Numbered from the stretch's first letter, positions 1-7,637 are shown. The stretch: 64,000 nucleotides of DNA from Pseudomonadota bacterium (GCA_016183985.1 JACPDN010000006.1:434001-498000), one strand, 5' to 3'. Numbers and translations: made by a program. The notes: generated by a model from the letters alone, not told the origin.

Positions 1-28
1 CACATGCCCCGCTCCCGGCCCCATTTTT

Positions 29-126
29 CGTCATGCCCGGTTTTTTTCGCCATGCCCTGGCTCGTCCCGGGCATCCAGTCTCTCCGCTGTACCAGCGGAT
101 CTCCGGGATGTTGCCTGGGGATGACG
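29..126. repeat. Dispersed palindromic intergenic repeat, copy 1
   Basis: A GC-rich element opens with CGTCATGCCCGG and closes with CTGGGGATGACGG, with internal GTCCCGGGCATCCAG and GGATCTCCGGGATG segments that can pair. It shares its GTCAT/ATGAC ends and CCCGGG cores with the elements at 4940-5030 and 57870-57948. It lies just beyond the end of the minus-strand mmcB gene, as expected of a transcription-ending element. This copy is the most degenerate of the three. Confidence 0.6.
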
Positions 127-147
127 GCGGGCGAAACGTCGTACGCC

Positions 148-630
148 TCACCCCATCAGTTCCATCACCCGCGCCAGCCGCTGGCTCGCGGTCATGGCGA
201 GTTGCAAGGTCTGCACGCGGCGGCGATTGCCGTTGAGCGGTGTGGCAATGGCCTCGCGCAGAATAGCGCCACCATGCCGGTCGGCGATGATCAGCCCGCG
301 GTCAGCGGGCAGAATCTCGCGCGGGAAATCCGGTGCCACCGCGAAGAAAAAGCGGTCGCAAAAATCGAGATATTCCGGCCATTTCTGGTCAGCGCGGAAA
401 TCGGCGCGGCAGGATTTGATCTCGACAATGACGAACTCGCCCGCATCGTTGAGCGCCACGATATCGGCGCGCCGCTTCGCCCGCAGTGGAAACTCTTGAA
501 GCGCTGCATAGCCGAGATCCGCAAAGAGCCGCATCACGCCCCGGGCGATACCCGTCGCGATCAGTGGATTGGCCTCGTCACGCAGCCCTTCAGGGATCAG
601 CGGAACGCTGTTCGAAATCTCTGCCATCAT
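148..630 (-). CDS. mmcB: MmcB family DNA repair protein
   Basis: A protein of 160 residues resembling MmcB, a small SOS-induced protein that protects Caulobacter from mitomycin C damage. The fold is restriction-endonuclease-like: Asp56 in RADIVAL and Glu70-x-Lys72 in VEIKS give the D...ExK signature of PD-(D/E)XK nucleases. The frame stays open upstream to 699, but the ATG at 630 (or the adjacent one at 627) is preceded by GAGGAGAGCG, an excellent ribosome binding site, so the shorter form is chosen. A LexA-type box lies about 34 bp upstream. The gene diverges from mtgA. Family assignment is from recognised sequence features; nuclease activity is inference. Confidence 0.88.
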   Translation of the reverse strand: MMAEISNSVPLIPEGLRDEANPLIATGIARGVMRLFADLGYAALQEFPLRAKRRADIVALNDAGEFVIVEIKSCRADFRADQKWPEYLDFCDRFFFAVAPDFPREILPADRGLIIADRHGGAILREAIATPLNGNRRRVQTLQLAMTASQRLARVMELMG

Positions 631-663
631 CGCTCTCCTCAAGAGATGGCAGCTTGCCGCGAT

Positions 664-678
664 GTTCCTGTTTTGTCC
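664..678 (-). promoter_or_regulatory. Candidate SOS (LexA) box upstream of mmcB
   Basis: The sequence GTTC-CTGTTTT-GTCC matches the alphaproteobacterial LexA operator GTTC-N7-GTTC at seven of eight fixed positions. It lies in the short divergent region between mmcB and mtgA, about 34 bp from the mmcB start codon, where it would cover the mmcB promoter. mmcB is a known LexA-regulon member in Caulobacter, which raises the likelihood. Binding is not shown by sequence alone. Confidence 0.6.
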
Positions 679-744
679 AGAGTGCACCGCTTGCGGCACC
701 GGCCCTCACCAGATATCCAATGCCGCTGGATATTTGGGGGCTGG

Positions 745-1464
745 ATGATTGCGGCGGAACCGATAAAGCGACCGGGCTGGATGCGTCGTCTATGGCGCCT
801 CTTCACGCGCATCGTCGCCCTCTTCCTCCTGATATCGGTGGTCTCGACGGCCGTCTATGCCTGGCTGCCGGTCCCCATCACCTGGCTGATGATCGAGCGC
901 GTGTTTGAGGGCAATTGGATCAACAAATCCTGGCGCTCATACGAAAACATCTCACCCAATCTCGCGCGTGCCGTGATCGCCGCCGAGGATGCGACGTTCT
1001 GCGAACATCGCGGCTACGATTGGAAAGCGATTGAAAAGGCTTGGAAGCGGAACCAGAAGGCCAAGCGCATTCGCGGCGGGTCCACCATCAGCAACCAGAC
1101 CGCCAAGAACGTCTTCCTCTGGCCCGACCGCACATATATCCGAAAGGGCCTGGAGTTCTATTTCACCGGCCTCATCGAACTGACCTGGACTAAGAAGCGC
1201 ATCCTTGAGGTCTATCTCAATGTCGTGGAATTCGGCCCCGGCATCTACGGCGCCGAAGCCGCGGCAGAGGCGCATTTCGGAAAATCCGCCAAGGATCTGA
1301 CGCGGCGCGAAGCAGCTTTGCTCGCCGCCGTTCTCCCCAATCCAATCCGCTGGTCCGCGTCGAAACCCACGGGCTATATCCGCAGCCGCGCCGGCACCAT
1401 CCAGGCCCGTATGAATGACGTGCCCGATCCGACTGGCGACCCCTGTCCGCGCCAGGCCAAGTGA
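745..1464 (+). CDS. mtgA: Monofunctional peptidoglycan glycosyltransferase MtgA
   Basis: This 239-residue protein polymerises lipid II into glycan strands at the outer face of the inner membrane. One N-terminal membrane segment (about residues 22-42) is followed by a GT51 transglycosylase domain. The first GT51 motif is visible as AAEDATFCEHRGYDW with its catalytic Glu, then RGGSTISNQTAKN and the KKRILEVYLNVVEFG block; no transpeptidase domain follows, so it is the monofunctional form. The frame is open from base 4, but the ATG at 745 follows TGGGGG closely and gives the usual family length; 781 is an alternative start. Start choice is less sure than identity. Confidence 0.93.
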   Translation: MIAAEPIKRPGWMRRLWRLFTRIVALFLLISVVSTAVYAWLPVPITWLMIERVFEGNWINKSWRSYENISPNLARAVIAAEDATFCEHRGYDWKAIEKAWKRNQKAKRIRGGSTISNQTAKNVFLWPDRTYIRKGLEFYFTGLIELTWTKKRILEVYLNVVEFGPGIYGAEAAAEAHFGKSAKDLTRREAALLAAVLPNPIRWSASKPTGYIRSRAGTIQARMNDVPDPTGDPCPRQAK

Positions 1465-1516
1465 CGGCTGTCAATTAACCAAGACAGCGGCAGCGGCTGG
1501 CAGCAAAATAAGTGCC

Positions 1517-2155
1517 ATGCCGACGATCGGTAGCCTCATCAATAACGGTCAGGGCCAACTCATCGCCAAATTACCCGGCGGTGCGCCTGGGACCGAGACC
1601 TATCTGGTCCGTAGGACCAGCAGCGGTGATGCGCATGCGCCTGGGAAATCCGGCGATGCAGCGCCTGTTGCCAAGTCAGGCACTGCCGCACCCGCCTCCG
1701 GCCAGCTCACCGATGAAGAGAAGCGCGTCGTCGCCGAACTGCAGGCGCGCGACCGTGAAGTGCGCAACGAAGAACAGCGCCATGCGGCAACCGCTGGTCA
1801 GTTCGGTGGCGAACCACAATACGTTTTCAAGCGCGGCCCCGATGGCAAGATGTATGCCGTCGAAGGCAAGGTGCAGGTCAACGTCAATGTCAGCGGCACG
1901 CCCGAGGATCAGGAGAAAGCCCTCCGCCGCGTGCAGGCCGCCGCGGTCTCGGTGCAATCTCCGTCATCGGGCGACACCCGCGCCGTGGCGGGTGCTGCCG
2001 CGGCTCTCATCGCACAAGACGGCAGGCAGCCCAAATCGTCTGAAGCAGAACGTCGCCAGCAAGCAGAGAAAGCCTATCGCCAATCGCAAGCGACAGAACG
2101 GGCCGCCGACCTCGCCAAGAAAATCTTCGGCGCTGCGGGCGATCAGCGGATTTGA
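1517..2155 (+). CDS. SprA-related protein, putative metalloprotease relative (CJM1_0395-like)
   Basis: A protein of 212 residues. The first 60 or so residues are low-complexity and rich in Gly, Ala and Pro. The conserved part starts near residue 64 (LTDEEKRVVAELQARDREVR) and continues through GEPQYVFKRGPDGKMYAVEG, the typical core of the SprA-related family, which is annotated as putative zinc metalloproteases. Family members usually carry VRAHEQAH; here the same position reads VRNEEQRH (residues 82-89), so the first zinc-ligand His is replaced by Glu85 and the HExxH motif is broken. It probably lacks zincin activity. The start at 1517 gives MPTIGSLINN; no strong ribosome binding site is visible. 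Confidence 0.75.
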   Translation: MPTIGSLINNGQGQLIAKLPGGAPGTETYLVRRTSSGDAHAPGKSGDAAPVAKSGTAAPASGQLTDEEKRVVAELQARDREVRNEEQRHAATAGQFGGEPQYVFKRGPDGKMYAVEGKVQVNVNVSGTPEDQEKALRRVQAAAVSVQSPSSGDTRAVAGAAAALIAQDGRQPKSSEAERRQQAEKAYRQSQATERAADLAKKIFGAAGDQRI

Positions 2156-2174
2156 AACCAGCCCCTGCAGTCCC

Positions 2175-2378
2175 TTACGCCGCGTCACCCGTCACGTCGT
2201 AGCCTGCATCCTCGATCGCCGCGACGACCTTGGCGCGGTCGGGGGAGCCGCCGACCTTCACCTTGCCGCCATCGATATCGACATTCACATCCGAGCCGGG
2301 CGCTACGTCGGCGAGTGCCTTCTTGATGGAGCTGGCGCAGCCGCCGCAATGAATGCCTTCGACCTTCAAATTCAACAT
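2175..2378 (-). CDS. Heavy-metal-associated (HMA) domain protein, CopZ-like
   Basis: A single-domain protein of 67 residues with the ferredoxin-like HMA fold. The metal-binding loop GIHCGGCASS (residues 8-17) holds the CxxC pair that binds Cu(I) or a similar soft metal in the family. It is likely a cytosolic metal chaperone or buffer. The start codon is preceded by GGAAGGTCGTTTCCC on the coding strand. It diverges from the padR gene and shares the intergenic region containing the PadR operator, so it may be controlled together with the iron-export operon; that link is inference. Confidence 0.88.
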   Translation of the reverse strand: MLNLKVEGIHCGGCASSIKKALADVAPGSDVNVDIDGGKVKVGGSPDRAKVVAAIEDAGYDVTGDAA

Positions 2379-2473
2379 GGGAAACGACCTTCCTTTGATC
2401 TGATGGCCTGAATATGGGGCCTCCCATCATGGGAAGGTCAAGCGACGCGCGCAGAAAATCCGGACCGCACTCC

Positions 2474-2522
2474 TTGACGAAACTGTATTTCGATATATCT
2501 TATTACTCGATATATCGAAATA
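2474..2522 (+). promoter_or_regulatory. padR promoter with perfect 14-bp inverted-repeat operator
   Basis: TTGACG (2474-2479) and TATCTT (2496-2501), 16 bp apart, form a sigma-70-like promoter. Overlapping the -10 is a perfect inverted repeat: TATTTCGATATATC at 2486-2499 and its complement at 2509-2522, with a 9-bp spacer. The right arm also contains the 12-bp palindrome TCGATATATCGA, of which the left arm carries ten bases at a 17-bp offset. AT-rich ATAT palindromes of this kind are typical PadR family operators, so autoregulation of the adjacent padR gene is likely. Confidence 0.75.
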
Positions 2523-2536
2523 GAAAGGACAGATAT

Positions 2537-3145
2537 ATGTTTTTCAAACACTTAAGAGACCATTGCGATAAACATGGGGAGCGCGGCGATCGCCGGTTTG
2601 CCCGAGGCGAGTTCGGCGGTGGCGGTTTCTTCGGCGGTCGCGGCGGCTTCGGGCGCCATGGTTTCCGCCATGGCCGGCGCTTCGGGCGCATCTTCGAACA
2701 TGGCGATTTGCGCTATGTGGTGCTGCAGATGATCGCGGAAAAGCCCCGCTATGGATATGAGGTCATCAAGGCGATCGAGGAAAAGCTCGGCGGCGCTTAT
2801 ACGCCCAGCCCCGGCGTCATCTACCCCACCCTGACCCTGCTCGAAGAAACAGGCTATGCGACGGTGAGCGAGGCCGAGGGCAATAAGAAGCTCTACGCCA
2901 TCACCGAAGCCGGCAAGGCGTTCCTGATCGAGAACAAGTCGATCATCTCAGCGATCTTCGACCGCATCAGCGAGACGCATTCCGCTCATGGCGGTGGTCC
3001 GGCCCCGCAGATCCTGCGCGCGATGGAAAACCTGAAGATCGCGGCACGCCTGCGCATGTCGCAAGGTCCGCTCACCGACGAGCAGATCCGCGCCATTGCC
3101 GCAGCACTCGATGAAGCAGCGCAAAGAATCGAGAACTTGAAATGA
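2537..3145 (+). CDS. PadR family transcriptional regulator
   Basis: A winged-helix repressor of 202 residues. The N-terminal 50 residues are a Gly/His/Arg-rich tail (runs such as GGGGFFGGRGGFGRHG), a possible metal-sensing region. The PadR domain follows: LRYVVLQMIAEKPRYGYEVIKAIEE, then SPGVIYPTLTLLEETGYA, ending with a C-terminal helix. The ATG at 2537 follows AAAGGACAGATAT; longer in-frame starts would lie inside the promoter. The stop overlaps the start of the DUF2218 gene, and an iron exporter follows, so it probably governs iron or metal efflux. A perfect inverted repeat directly upstream is the likely autoregulatory site. Confidence 0.9.
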   Translation: MFFKHLRDHCDKHGERGDRRFARGEFGGGGFFGGRGGFGRHGFRHGRRFGRIFEHGDLRYVVLQMIAEKPRYGYEVIKAIEEKLGGAYTPSPGVIYPTLTLLEETGYATVSEAEGNKKLYAITEAGKAFLIENKSIISAIFDRISETHSAHGGGPAPQILRAMENLKIAARLRMSQGPLTDEQIRAIAAALDEAAQRIENLK

Positions 3146-3489
3146 TGATGGGGATGATGATGTCCACAACCAACAACGCCGCGGCCAACACCAACGCGTT
3201 GCTACTGAGTTCCATTGCCCGCGTGCCGACTGACAAGGCAGCACGCTATCTCGGCCAGCTCTGCAAGCACTTCGCCCACAGAGTGCCTGCGAGCCATGAT
3301 GCCGATACTGGCCGTATTGAGTTTTCCTTCGGCTTTTGTGAACTGGCCGCCGGCAGGGACGCCTTGGCCCTCCATGTCTCGGCTGCCGATCCAGAAGCCC
3401 TTGCAAACATGGAGGACGTGATCGCCTGTCACCTCATCCGCTTCGCTTTCCGCGAGGAACTCGAGGTCACCTGGCAGCGCGGGGCTTGA
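3142..3489 (+). CDS. DUF2218 domain-containing protein
   Basis: A protein of 115 residues beginning with a Met-rich stretch (MMMGMMM), then the DUF2218 core: ARVPTDKAARYLGQLCKHFAHR, a short beta segment IEFSFGFCELAAG, and the closing LIRFAFREELEVTWQ. DUF2218 proteins are small cytosolic proteins repeatedly found with iron acquisition or export genes; their biochemical role is not established. The start ATG overlaps the padR stop (ATGA), indicating translational coupling. The true start could be one of the later Mets in the leader. Its context between padR and mbfA points to iron homeostasis. Confidence 0.82.
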   Translation: MMMGMMMSTTNNAAANTNALLLSSIARVPTDKAARYLGQLCKHFAHRVPASHDADTGRIEFSFGFCELAAGRDALALHVSAADPEALANMEDVIACHLIRFAFREELEVTWQRGA

Positions 3490-3570
3490 GCGATCACACA
3501 AAGGTCCAATTGTGCCGCCGCGAGATCGCCTTTACCTTTTAGGTGAGACAATCGATCGAACGGGCACGGC

Positions 3571-4527
3571 ATGTTGGATTTCTCCAAACTCACTGAGCGC
3601 GAGCTTCTGGCTCTGGCCATTTCGCTGGAGGAAGAAGATTCCCGCATCTATGACGAGTTCGCGGAACAACTGCGCGAAACCTATCCCGACACAGCCAAGA
3701 TGTTCGCAGCCATGTCGGAGGAGGAGACCGGGCATCGCCATCGGTTACTCAGCCTCTATCGCGAGAAGTTCGGCGAACGCATTCCGCTCATTCGGCGCCA
3801 GGACGTGCGCGGGTTCGTAACGAGGAAGCCGGTCTGGCTGTCGCGCCCCTTGGGGCTCGAAACAGTGCGGGCACAGGCCGAGTTGATGGAGGCCGAAACC
3901 AAGCGCTTCTACACCCGCGCCGCCGGCCGCTCAACCGATGCGGCGATCCGGCAATTGCTGGGCGACCTCGCCGCCGAGGAACGTCGGCATGAGGCCAAGG
4001 CCGAACAGCTCGAAGAGAAATTCGTCCCCGCCGGCGCCCGCCATGAGGAGCATGAAGCAGAACGCCGCCTGTTCCTGCTGCAGATCGTTCAGCCGGGCCT
4101 TGCCGGCCTCATGGATGGATCGGTCTCAACCTTGGCGCCGCTCTTTGCCGCGGCCTTCGCCACCCACGATACTTGGGAGACCTTCCTCGTAGGTGTTGCC
4201 GCCTCGGTCGGTGCCGGCATCAGCATGGGCTTTGCCGAGGCGCTCTCGGATGATGGCTCGCTCACGGGTCGCGGCTCGCCCTGGCTGCGCGGGTCGGCGA
4301 GCGGCCTGATGACCGCATTGGGCGGCCTCGGCCACGCCCTCCCCTACCTCATCCCGGATTTCGCGACGGCGACGACCATCGCCAGCATCGTCGTATTGCT
4401 GGAGCTCTTCGCCATCTCCTGGATCCGCAAGCGCTATATGGACACGCCGTTCCTCAAAGCCGCCTTCCAGGTCATCATCGGCGGCCTCCTCGTCTTCGCC
4501 GCCGGCGTCTTCATTGGGAGTGCGTGA
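3571..4527 (+). CDS. mbfA: MbfA, membrane-bound ferritin/VIT1 family iron exporter
   Basis: A protein of 318 residues with two modules. Residues 1-150 form a rubrerythrin-like four-helix domain with diiron ligands in SLEEEDSRIYDEF, SEEETGHRH, LMEAETKRFY and AAEERRHEAK. The C-terminal half is a VIT1/CCC1-type membrane domain beginning GLMDGSVSTLAPLFAAAFAT and containing about five membrane helices. In Bradyrhizobium and Agrobacterium MbfA exports iron and protects against iron and peroxide stress, usually under Irr control. No clear Irr box is visible in the 81 bp upstream, and the position after padR-DUF2218 suggests PadR control instead. TGATG overlap couples the next gene. Confidence 0.93.
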   Translation: MLDFSKLTERELLALAISLEEEDSRIYDEFAEQLRETYPDTAKMFAAMSEEETGHRHRLLSLYREKFGERIPLIRRQDVRGFVTRKPVWLSRPLGLETVRAQAELMEAETKRFYTRAAGRSTDAAIRQLLGDLAAEERRHEAKAEQLEEKFVPAGARHEEHEAERRLFLLQIVQPGLAGLMDGSVSTLAPLFAAAFATHDTWETFLVGVAASVGAGISMGFAEALSDDGSLTGRGSPWLRGSASGLMTALGGLGHALPYLIPDFATATTIASIVVLLELFAISWIRKRYMDTPFLKAAFQVIIGGLLVFAAGVFIGSA

Positions 4528-4859
4528 TGCCTAATGAACAAATATTGCACGTTCGTGCAAAGATCCGGCGCTTGTCGATCGCGGAGGGTGGCCGAGAGGG
4601 ACCGCTGAACGGCACTTTCCGCCCAAATCACAACTTCTTCGCGCCGGAAGCCAACGGCATGGTGATCGGCTCTGTTGTCCTACCGGAGGGTACGCGGCTG
4701 AATCCGGGTGAGAGCGCAAGCGCAGAAGTGACGTTTTTGTGCCCGTCCGAGATCCTGGCCCAAATCCTGCCAAGCCGGCAGTGGCGCATTCAGGAGGGGA
4801 AGAAGCTGCTCGCAATCGGGACCGTGATCGAGCTCTTGCCATCGCCGCCAGTAACTTGA
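4527..4859 (+). CDS. Free-standing EF-Tu domain 3-like protein
   Basis: A protein of 110 residues that reads as the C-terminal beta-barrel of elongation factor Tu without any GTPase. Correspondences include RRLSIAEGGREGP to EF-Tu YILSKDEGGRHTP, NGTFRPNHNFF to KGYRPQFYF, GSVVLPEGTRLNPGES to GTIELPEGVEMVMPGDN, and WRIQEGKKLLAIGTVIEL to FAIREGGRTVGAGVVAKV. There is no P-loop. In EF-Tu this domain contacts tRNA and EF-Ts. The start ATG overlaps the mbfA stop codon (TGATG), so it is co-translated with an iron exporter. Function is unknown; the resemblance is seen directly, the role is not. Confidence 0.72.
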   Translation: MPNEQILHVRAKIRRLSIAEGGREGPLNGTFRPNHNFFAPEANGMVIGSVVLPEGTRLNPGESASAEVTFLCPSEILAQILPSRQWRIQEGKKLLAIGTVIELLPSPPVT

Positions 4860-4939
4860 TCCGGGAAGTTGTCCCTTCGCATTCGTCACGGCCAGCGCAA
4901 GCGGGCCATGACAGGAGACGGCGTGCTTTCTTAATTCAC

Positions 4940-5030
4940 CGTCATCCCCGGGCGAAGTCCCGGGGGATCCACTGATACGGCAGATGGACTGGATCCCCGG
5001 GTCAAAGCCCGGGGATGACGAAGATCGCGA
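4940..5030. repeat. Dispersed palindromic intergenic repeat, copy 2
   Basis: A near-perfect long palindrome: CGTCATCCCCGGGCGAAGTC at the left end pairs with the right end GGGTCAAAGCCCGGGGATGACG, and GGGGATCCACTG pairs with GACTGGATCCCCGG. It sits between the convergent EF-Tu-like gene and prfC, 19 bp beyond the prfC stop. Highly similar to copy 3 at 57870-57948. Likely a bidirectional transcription terminator or REP-type element. Confidence 0.82.
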
Positions 5031-5049
5031 ACGTTGAGCGCGCGCCGTC

Positions 5050-6636
5050 TCAGTGCGGCTGTTCCTTGACCTTGAGGAACCGGACCTTGGGGTGATCCTG
5101 CTGGGCTCGGTCGAGGTGCCAGGCGTTGCGGGCAAGGAAAACGGGATCGCCGTTATGGTCCTTCGCCATGCTGGCCCGGGTCTCATCGAGGAGCGCTTTC
5201 AAGGCCGCTGAGTCGTCGCTTTCCACCCAGCGCGCAGTATGGAGGCTGGTCTGCTCAAACTTCACCGGCAAACCGTATTCCGTCCGGATGCGGTCTGCGA
5301 GGATTTCGAACTGCAGGGCGCCGACGACGCCGACGATGTAATCGGTGCCGATCTCGGGGCGGAAGACGCGCGCCGCACCCTCCTCGGCCAATTGTTCAAG
5401 TGCCTTCCCCAAATGCTTGGCACGCAAGGGATCGTCGGCACGGACCGACTGCAGATATTCCGGCGCGAAGCTGGGGATGCCGACGAATTGCAGTGCCTCG
5501 CCCTCGGTCAGCGTATCGCCGATGCGCAGGTTGCCGTGATTGGGGATGCCCAGGATGTCACCGGCAAAGCCTTCTTCCGCGATCTCACGGTCCTGGGCCA
5601 GGAAGACGACCGGATTGTGGAGAGTCAGCTGCTTGCCTGAGCGGACATGCAGCATCTTCATGCCGCGTTGGTACTGGCCCGAGACGAGGCGCGTGAAAGC
5701 AATGCGATCACGATGCTTAGGGTCCATGTTCGCCTGGATCTTGAACACGAAGGCCGTGGTCTTTTCCTCAGTCGGCTGCACCACACGAGTCAGGGTCTTC
5801 TGCGGGCGGGGCGGCGGCGCCATCTCGGCCAACCCTGCGAGCAGTTCGCCGACGCCGAAATTGTTGACCGCCGAACCGAAATAGACCGGCGACAAATGCC
5901 CTTCGCGGTAGGCTTCAAGGTCGAAGGGCTTCATCAACCCGCGCGCCATCTCGACATCGTCGCGCAGGCGCTGCACCTCGTCGCTCTTCAGATTTTGCTC
6001 AAGCGCCGGATCGTCGATTCCTTTAATTTCAACGACGTCCTCGTCCTGTTTGCCGCCACGCTCGAACAGGATCAACTGATCCTTCATGAGGTCATAGCAG
6101 CCGCGGAAGGTCTTCCCCATGCCGATCGGCCAGGAGGCAGGTGTCACGTCCAGCGCCAGCTGATCCTCGATTTCGCTCAACAGGTCGATTGGCTCGCGGC
6201 TCTCACGGTCCATCTTGTTGATGAAGGTGACGATCGGCACGTCCCGAAGGCGGCAGGCCTCGAACAGTTTGCGGGTCTGGGCTTCGATGCCCTTGGCGGC
6301 ATCGATCACCATCACCGCGCTGTCGACGGCGGTGAGCGTCCGATAGGTGTCTTCCGAGAAGTCCTCGTGGCCAGGCGTGTCGAGGAGGTTGAACGCGCAG
6401 CCCTTGTAGTCGAAGCTCATGACCGAGGCGGTGACCGAGATGCCGCGCTCGCGCTCGACTTTCATCCAGTCCGAGCGCGCACGCCGCTGCTCGCCGCGTG
6501 CCTTGACGGCACCGGCCAACTGGATGGCGCCTCCGAACAGCAGCAGCTTTTCTGTCAGCGTGGTCTTGCCGGCGTCGGGGTGCGCGATGATCGCGAACGT
6601 GCGGCGCCGGGCTACTTCATTTGGCAAATTGGCCAT
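5050..6636 (-). CDS. prfC: Peptide chain release factor 3
   Basis: A translational GTPase of 528 residues that recycles RF1 and RF2 from the ribosome after termination. The G domain shows AHPDAGKTTLTEK (P-loop, residues 18-30), the RGIS switch region, DTPGHEDF and NKMD. These are followed by the RF3-specific LTAVDSAVMVIDAAKGIE stretch and a C-terminal domain ending near WHLDRAQQDHP. Length fits the family. The ATG at 6636 has only a weak upstream ribosome binding site. It is a single gene, ending into the palindromic repeat at 4940-5030. Confidence 0.96.
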   Translation of the reverse strand: MANLPNEVARRRTFAIIAHPDAGKTTLTEKLLLFGGAIQLAGAVKARGEQRRARSDWMKVERERGISVTASVMSFDYKGCAFNLLDTPGHEDFSEDTYRTLTAVDSAVMVIDAAKGIEAQTRKLFEACRLRDVPIVTFINKMDRESREPIDLLSEIEDQLALDVTPASWPIGMGKTFRGCYDLMKDQLILFERGGKQDEDVVEIKGIDDPALEQNLKSDEVQRLRDDVEMARGLMKPFDLEAYREGHLSPVYFGSAVNNFGVGELLAGLAEMAPPPRPQKTLTRVVQPTEEKTTAFVFKIQANMDPKHRDRIAFTRLVSGQYQRGMKMLHVRSGKQLTLHNPVVFLAQDREIAEEGFAGDILGIPNHGNLRIGDTLTEGEALQFVGIPSFAPEYLQSVRADDPLRAKHLGKALEQLAEEGAARVFRPEIGTDYIVGVVGALQFEILADRIRTEYGLPVKFEQTSLHTARWVESDDSAALKALLDETRASMAKDHNGDPVFLARNAWHLDRAQQDHPKVRFLKVKEQPH

Positions 6637-6746
6637 GAGTCTTTAGGTCTCGCGGGAGAAACGATGATCGAGGCGCAATCTAAGCAATTCGCGCGAGATT
6701 TCCAGCCAATTCGAAAGCTAGGATCCGGGCATCATATGTCTGATTT

Positions 6747-7637
6747 TTAAGCCTTTTTTGAACCGACCAACATCACGCCACCGAGCACGAAAGCAGCACC
6801 CACCATCTGCTCGATCGAAACGTCTTCCCCTAAGAACAGCCAGCCGAAGAAGATCGTGGCGACCGGGCCGACCGACCCCACGATCGAGACCTTGGATGCC
6901 CCCACGAGCTGGATCGCCTTGGCGGTCAGGAAGATGGGGAGGATGGTCGAGAACCCCGCCATCGCCGCGGCATAGCCATAGACCTGCCAGGGCTGGGAGA
7001 CCGCCTCGACCAGCGGGCTGGCGATCGCAAAATGGATGAGGCACGAGACCGCCGCGACGCTGGTGGCGAGTGCCGCGAACCGGGTCGAGCCCATGCGCTG
7101 GGTCATCTGGCCGGATCCCACCAGGTAGATCGCATAGGTGATCATGCACAGAAAGACGAGCCCGCCGCCGATGACCGTCGCCTGGTGATCGCCCGTCACC
7201 TCGATGTCGTGCAGGAAGGCGATGCCGATGCCGACATAGGACAGCGCCATGGCGAAGATCGCGCGGCGCGTGATGCTCTTCCCGAACATATAGACCGAGA
7301 TCAGCACAACGACGGTCGGGTAGAGAAACAGGATCAGCCGTTCGAGACCGGCCGAGATATAGGCAAGGCCCATGAAGTCCAAGAGGCTGGAGAGGTAATA
7401 GCCGACGAAGCCCAGGAACAGGATCGCCCCCCAATCGCGGAGCGAGATCGGCGCCGCTCCACCCCGCCCAGACCACCAGGCGGCGACAAGTAGGCAAGGG
7501 AGCGAGAACGCCATACGCAGCGCCAGCAGCAGGACGGCATCGACCCCATAGAGATAGGCCAGCTTGACGAAGATGGCTTTCATCGAGAAGGCGGCGGAGG
7601 CGAGGAACGCCAGGAGGACGCCGCGATTGGCGAGCAT
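6747..7637 (-). CDS. EamA/DMT family transporter
   Basis: A protein of 296 residues with ten predicted membrane helices in two EamA repeats, the classic drug/metabolite transporter layout (for example LGFVGYYLSSLLDFMGLAYISAGLERLILFLYP in the first repeat region and SKVSIVGSVGPVATIFFGWLFLGE in the second). Members move amino acids, metabolites or drugs; the substrate here cannot be read from sequence. It lies upstream of prfC on the same strand with a 110-bp gap, so separate transcription is possible. The 216 bp between it and the divergent antiporter gene show no further gene. Confidence 0.88.
   Translation of the reverse strand: MLANRGVLLAFLASAAFSMKAIFVKLAYLYGVDAVLLLALRMAFSLPCLLVAAWWSGRGGAAPISLRDWGAILFLGFVGYYLSSLLDFMGLAYISAGLERLILFLYPTVVVLISVYMFGKSITRRAIFAMALSYVGIGIAFLHDIEVTGDHQATVIGGGLVFLCMITYAIYLVGSGQMTQRMGSTRFAALATSVAAVSCLIHFAIASPLVEAVSQPWQVYGYAAAMAGFSTILPIFLTAKAIQLVGASKVSIVGSVGPVATIFFGWLFLGEDVSIEQMVGAAFVLGGVMLVGSKKA

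Noticed and set aside
4..744. Long in-frame extension upstream of mtgA, giving 486 residues
   Set aside because: It runs antisense over mmcB and through the palindromic repeat; the sequence is low in protein-like character, and a good start exists at 745.
3490..3570. Irr box (ICE) upstream of mbfA
   Set aside because: No convincing match to the Irr control element was found in the 81-bp gap.
5647..6750. Long plus-strand open frame opposite prfC
   Set aside because: It is the antisense shadow of prfC, rich in His/Arg/Gln, without any recognisable domain or ribosome binding site.
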